From NCBI GenBank assembly GCA_035642535.1, contig DASQSE010000117.1, positions 23,293-87,292 on the forward strand: a stretch of 64,000 bases of DNA. The letters run 5' to 3'. The notes under the pieces were generated by a model. The model was not told the origin of the DNA. It did no database searches and saw only the letters and a program-made list of their open reading frames with translations. The stretch is from Jatrophihabitans sp035642535. GTDB taxonomy: Bacteria; Actinomycetota; Actinomycetes; Mycobacteriales; Jatrophihabitantaceae. Positions 61,765-64,000 of this stretch are shown piece after piece. Made by a program: the position numbers and the translations under genes. Numbering within the stretch: position 1 is the first letter of the stretch; each line of letters opens with the position of its first letter.

Positions 61765-63072
61765 CTACGGCGGTTCGGTGCGATGCAGCTGGTTGTACCT
61801 GGGCTTCTGTTCAGGGTCGATCCAGGGCGGCGGGATCCAGCCAGCGCGCCCGTTGACGCGGGTGCTGCGCCAGCCCTGTTTCTTGGCCTCGATGTTGTGG
61901 TAGCCGCAGGCCAGCACGCCGAAGTCGACGCGGGTGGGCCCACCGGAGGCGTGGTCGATCACATGGTCGGCTTCGCACCAGGCAGCCGGAACCGGGCACT
62001 GCGGGAAGCTGCAGCCCGGCCCGTCCGCGGCGATCATCGCGAGCCGCTGGGCCTCGGTGAACAGCCGTTGGACGCTGCTGTAGCCGGTGATGCCCTTCGT
62101 CTTGTCGATGACCACGTTCATCAGCCGGTATTCCGCGGCGGCGATGCGCATCGCCTCAGGCACTGGGACGAGCGCGCCATGACCGGTCGTGGCCAGGCCT
62201 TGGCGAGTTTCAAACTGCTCGGCCGTCATGGTGATCACGAGGGTCGTGCTCACTCCGCCGACAGTCGGCAGCTCTCGGGCCCGCACGTTGCGTTTCAATG
62301 CTTCGAGCAGCGCGTCGTGGCGGCGCTGCCGGGCGGTCCGCGGGTCTTTGACTCCATCGGTGGCCGGGAGCGGCTTGGCCAGCGCGTCGCAGTGGGTGAG
62401 GACCAGCTCGGTGAGTTCGGCGGTGGCCTCGATGCGCATCGAGCTCGAGCCGTCGACCCGCTGTCGCACCGTCAGCTCGCGATGCTTGTCGCGGTAGGCG
62501 AGGTCCTCCAGGGCGCCGTCCGGGTCGTAGCGGTAACGGATGCGGTCGGCCAGTTTGGCGAGCGGGACCGGGTCGAACTCGCCCGCGTAGCCGACCAGCT
62601 CGCTCTCGATCTGCACCGCGTGCTCGTCGCGCACCGAATCGGGCAGCTTCTCGATCGCGTCCACGATTACCCGTGCTTGTCGTTCGGAGACCCGCCCGTC
62701 GGCTTGGGCCGCGGCCAGCGCCGGGTAGGCCGCAGGCAGCGGCTCGCCGGTGATCGTGCGGCGGGCTCCGGCGGCGTGCGCGGCCCGCACCCGCCCGGCC
62801 GCCTCGTGCGGATCGAGCCGCAACAGGCCGCGCAACAGTTGCGCCACGCCCCGCACCTGAACCTGCTCGGGCAGCCCCTGCGCCTCAGCCTCGAGCACCA
62901 GCCCGTGCTCGACCGACGGGATCCGACGCCGCAGCCGCTCGAGCTCCCGCCACATCCCCAGCAGCTCCGCCACACCCAACCCGGTCAGCTCCACCGCAGC
63001 CAGTTCGTCCAGCCCGGCGTGCACAGCCGACAACGCCACCATCGGGTCGGCTCGCTCGAGCACCGCGGACAT
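61765..63072 (-). CDS. DUF222/13E12-type protein with HNH endonuclease domain
   Basis: A 435-residue protein. The N-terminal DUF222 region (VHAGLDELAAVELTGL, then a long helical part rich in RxR) is followed by a C-terminal HNH domain: CSFPQCPVPAAWCEADHVIDHASGGPTRVDFGVLACGYHN, with two CxxC-like knuckles and ADHV as the catalytic histidine. It belongs to the 13E12-repeat family, abundant and multicopy in actinobacteria; its target is unknown. ATG 63072 is chosen; the frame upstream continues without homology. It is divergent from the GH92 gene. Confidence 0.85.
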   Translation of the reverse strand: MSAVLERADPMVALSAVHAGLDELAAVELTGLGVAELLGMWRELERLRRRIPSVEHGLVLEAEAQGLPEQVQVRGVAQLLRGLLRLDPHEAAGRVRAAHAAGARRTITGEPLPAAYPALAAAQADGRVSERQARVIVDAIEKLPDSVRDEHAVQIESELVGYAGEFDPVPLAKLADRIRYRYDPDGALEDLAYRDKHRELTVRQRVDGSSSMRIEATAELTELVLTHCDALAKPLPATDGVKDPRTARQRRHDALLEALKRNVRARELPTVGGVSTTLVITMTAEQFETRQGLATTGHGALVPVPEAMRIAAAEYRLMNVVIDKTKGITGYSSVQRLFTEAQRLAMIAADGPGCSFPQCPVPAAWCEADHVIDHASGGPTRVDFGVLACGYHNIEAKKQGWRSTRVNGRAGWIPPPWIDPEQKPRYNQLHRTEPP

Positions 63073-63218
63073 ACCCACGATCCTGATCGACCGGCCGACC
63101 CAAGTTCGACCGGCCAACCAATCTGTGGACAACCAACAGCCGTCCACATCCACCGCGCCGAAATCGTCGGACTCGCCTGCTAACGCGACGCAAGAACGAC
63201 AATGCCCGGTTCCTACGA

Positions 63219-63248
63219 TTGACACCCCTTTTGTCAGCGTTGTACGTT
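63219..63248 (+). promoter_or_regulatory. Candidate promoter for the GH92 gene
   Basis: TTGACA (63219-63224) and TACGTT (63243-63248) with an 18-base spacer lie 82 bases upstream of the GH92 start. The -10 is weak. Confidence 0.45.
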
Positions 63249-63264
63249 CACCGCCACCACCGCC

Positions 63265-63278
63265 TGACAACGTTGTCA
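63265..63278. promoter_or_regulatory. LacI-type operator
   Basis: TGACAACGTTGTCA is a perfect 14-base palindrome with the central CG of LacI-family sites. It lies 17 bases after the -10 and 52 bases before the GH92 ATG, a position suited to repression. A degenerate copy, TTGTCAGCGTTGTA, lies at 63231-63244. The repressor gene is not in the window. Confidence 0.7.
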
Positions 63279-63329
63279 CCCTGAGTACACGTAATCAGGC
63301 CCCCGGTGATTCAGCAGAAGGAGCGTGCG

Positions 63330-64000
63330 ATGCGAGCTACATCCGGGTCACTGGTCGGGCGCCTGCGGGTGGCGAGCATCCTCACCGCTGCCGCCGCGCT
63401 CGGCGTCGCGGCAACGGTGGCGTTTGGCGCGCCAGCAGCGGCTGCGGCGCCGAGCCCCAGCCCCGCGCCGAGTCCCGGCAGCAGCCCGGCGCGTACCGCG
63501 CCATCGAGCAGCACGACGGCCGGCCGGACGGCCACCTGCGCCGAGTCACGCACCGGCCGCGTCGTCAACTGCCCGGACATGGTGCCGCGCTCCGAACGCC
63601 CGGCCGCCGCGAAACGGACCTCCACCGTGAACCAGCCGGTCACCGACATCGCGCAACTGGTCGACACCCGAACCTGGACGACCAGCGGCGGCAACACCTT
63701 CCCGGGCGCCGAGGCTCCGTTCGGCATGACGCAGTGGAGCCCGGACACGATGCCCAACCGCAACGCAGGCGGCGGTTACAGCTTCGGCGACGCGTCGATC
63801 ACCGGCTACTCGTTGACGCACATCAGCGGACCAGGCTGCGGCGCCGCCGAGGACGTCCCGATGCTGCCGATCACCGGCGCGCTGCCCGGCGGCGATCCAA
63901 ACGCCGTCACGACGAAGTTCACCAACGACAACGAGATCGCGCAGGCCGGCTACTACTCGGCGCAGAGCAACCAGCCGGACACCATCACGTCCGAGTTCAC
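63330..64000 (+). CDS. Secreted GH92 family alpha-mannosidase, 3' end missing
   Basis: The first 223 codons of a long gene that runs off the window. AGAAGGAG precedes the ATG by seven bases. A signal peptide of about 40 residues (ILTAAAALGVAATVAFGAPAAAAA) is followed by a Pro/Ser-rich linker. The start of a GH92 N-terminal beta-sandwich domain follows: VDTRTWTTSGGNTFPGAEAPFGMTQWSPDT, GGGYSFGDASITGYSLTHISGPGCGAAEDVPMLP. GH92 enzymes are calcium-dependent exo-alpha-mannosidases; calcium-site and catalytic residues lie beyond the window. Likely repressed by a LacI-type regulator. Confidence 0.88.
   Translation, partial: MRATSGSLVGRLRVASILTAAAALGVAATVAFGAPAAAAAPSPSPAPSPGSSPARTAPSSSTTAGRTATCAESRTGRVVNCPDMVPRSERPAAAKRTSTVNQPVTDIAQLVDTRTWTTSGGNTFPGAEAPFGMTQWSPDTMPNRNAGGGYSFGDASITGYSLTHISGPGCGAAEDVPMLPITGALPGGDPNAVTTKFTNDNEIAQAGYYSAQSNQPDTITSEF

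Overview
This window comes from the chromosome of a high-GC actinobacterium. The evidence is the pervasive GC-rich third codon position, frequent GTG starts, four-base GTGA and TGATG stop/start overlaps, and lineage genes such as SepH, DUF3027, DUF2530, DUF3263, a LytR_C protein, a 13E12-type HNH protein and an actinobacterial XPB helicase. From recollection, the backbone citA / serC / sepH / TrmH / MarR / DUF2530 / DUF3027 / MFS / cold-shock / helicase-associated / XPB corresponds to a conserved block in mycobacteria (around Rv0861c-Rv0889c). The futalosine menaquinone genes (mqnB, mqnD) and the dispersed palindromic repeats point away from Mycobacterium, toward a free-living, Frankia- or Jatrophihabitans-like lineage. 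I cannot name the species. No tRNA, rRNA, phage, transposase or CRISPR array was seen, and no stretch over 300 bases lacks a gene.

Layout. 1-6.8 kb: truncated threonine-dehydratase-like enzyme, SDR, metallo-hydrolase coupled to an MmyB-type regulator, divergent MFS exporter, second MFS exporter and pdxH. 6.9-16.0 kb: citrate synthase, FMN reductase, secreted S55 protease, an alanine-racemase-fold protein, sugar-lactone oxidase, YjbR and VOC proteins, serC, sepH. 16.0-20.9 kb: heterodimeric ABC exporter behind a MerR-type promoter, then TrmH and a small zinc-ribbon protein. 20.9-29.3 kb: surface protein, MFS/MarR pair, PabB-PabC fusion, DUF2530, DUF3027, MFS. 29.3-31.9 kb: mqnB, mqnD and an HpnB-like glycosyltransferase. 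31.9-37.8 kb: cold-shock protein and a DNA-repair group (helicase-associated protein, XPB, endonuclease-V-like protein, DinB). 37.8-46.2 kb: lipoprotein, cation/proton antiporter fused to a ZnF-UBP, a frameshifted M48 protease, a processive glycosyltransferase, groEL with two CIRCE elements, cspA. 46.2-52.7 kb: aldo/keto reductase with divergent regulator, ECF sigma factor with a four-META membrane protein, threonine synthase behind a SAM-I riboswitch, LytR_C and DUF3263. 52.9-64 kb: a WXG-type protein with a lipase-like partner, acyl-CoA ligase, repeat-rich secreted protein, lipoprotein, thioesterase, SRPBCC, SnoaL, HNH protein and the start of a secreted GH92 mannosidase.

Structure that ordinary genes do not explain: three families of dispersed inverted repeats sit at gene junctions. 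Family A has AGTTGTCCGCCC ends (three copies), family B has TTGATCAACAG ends (two copies), and family C is a unit of about 105 bp with a long hairpin (one full copy plus a compound array). One family A pair has been read into the N-terminus of an MFS protein. Regulatory highlights are the SAM-I riboswitch on threonine synthase, the 19-bp-spacer MerR-type promoter whose predicted start falls on a 21-codon leader ORF, the tandem CIRCE pair, and a LacI-type palindrome before the GH92 gene.
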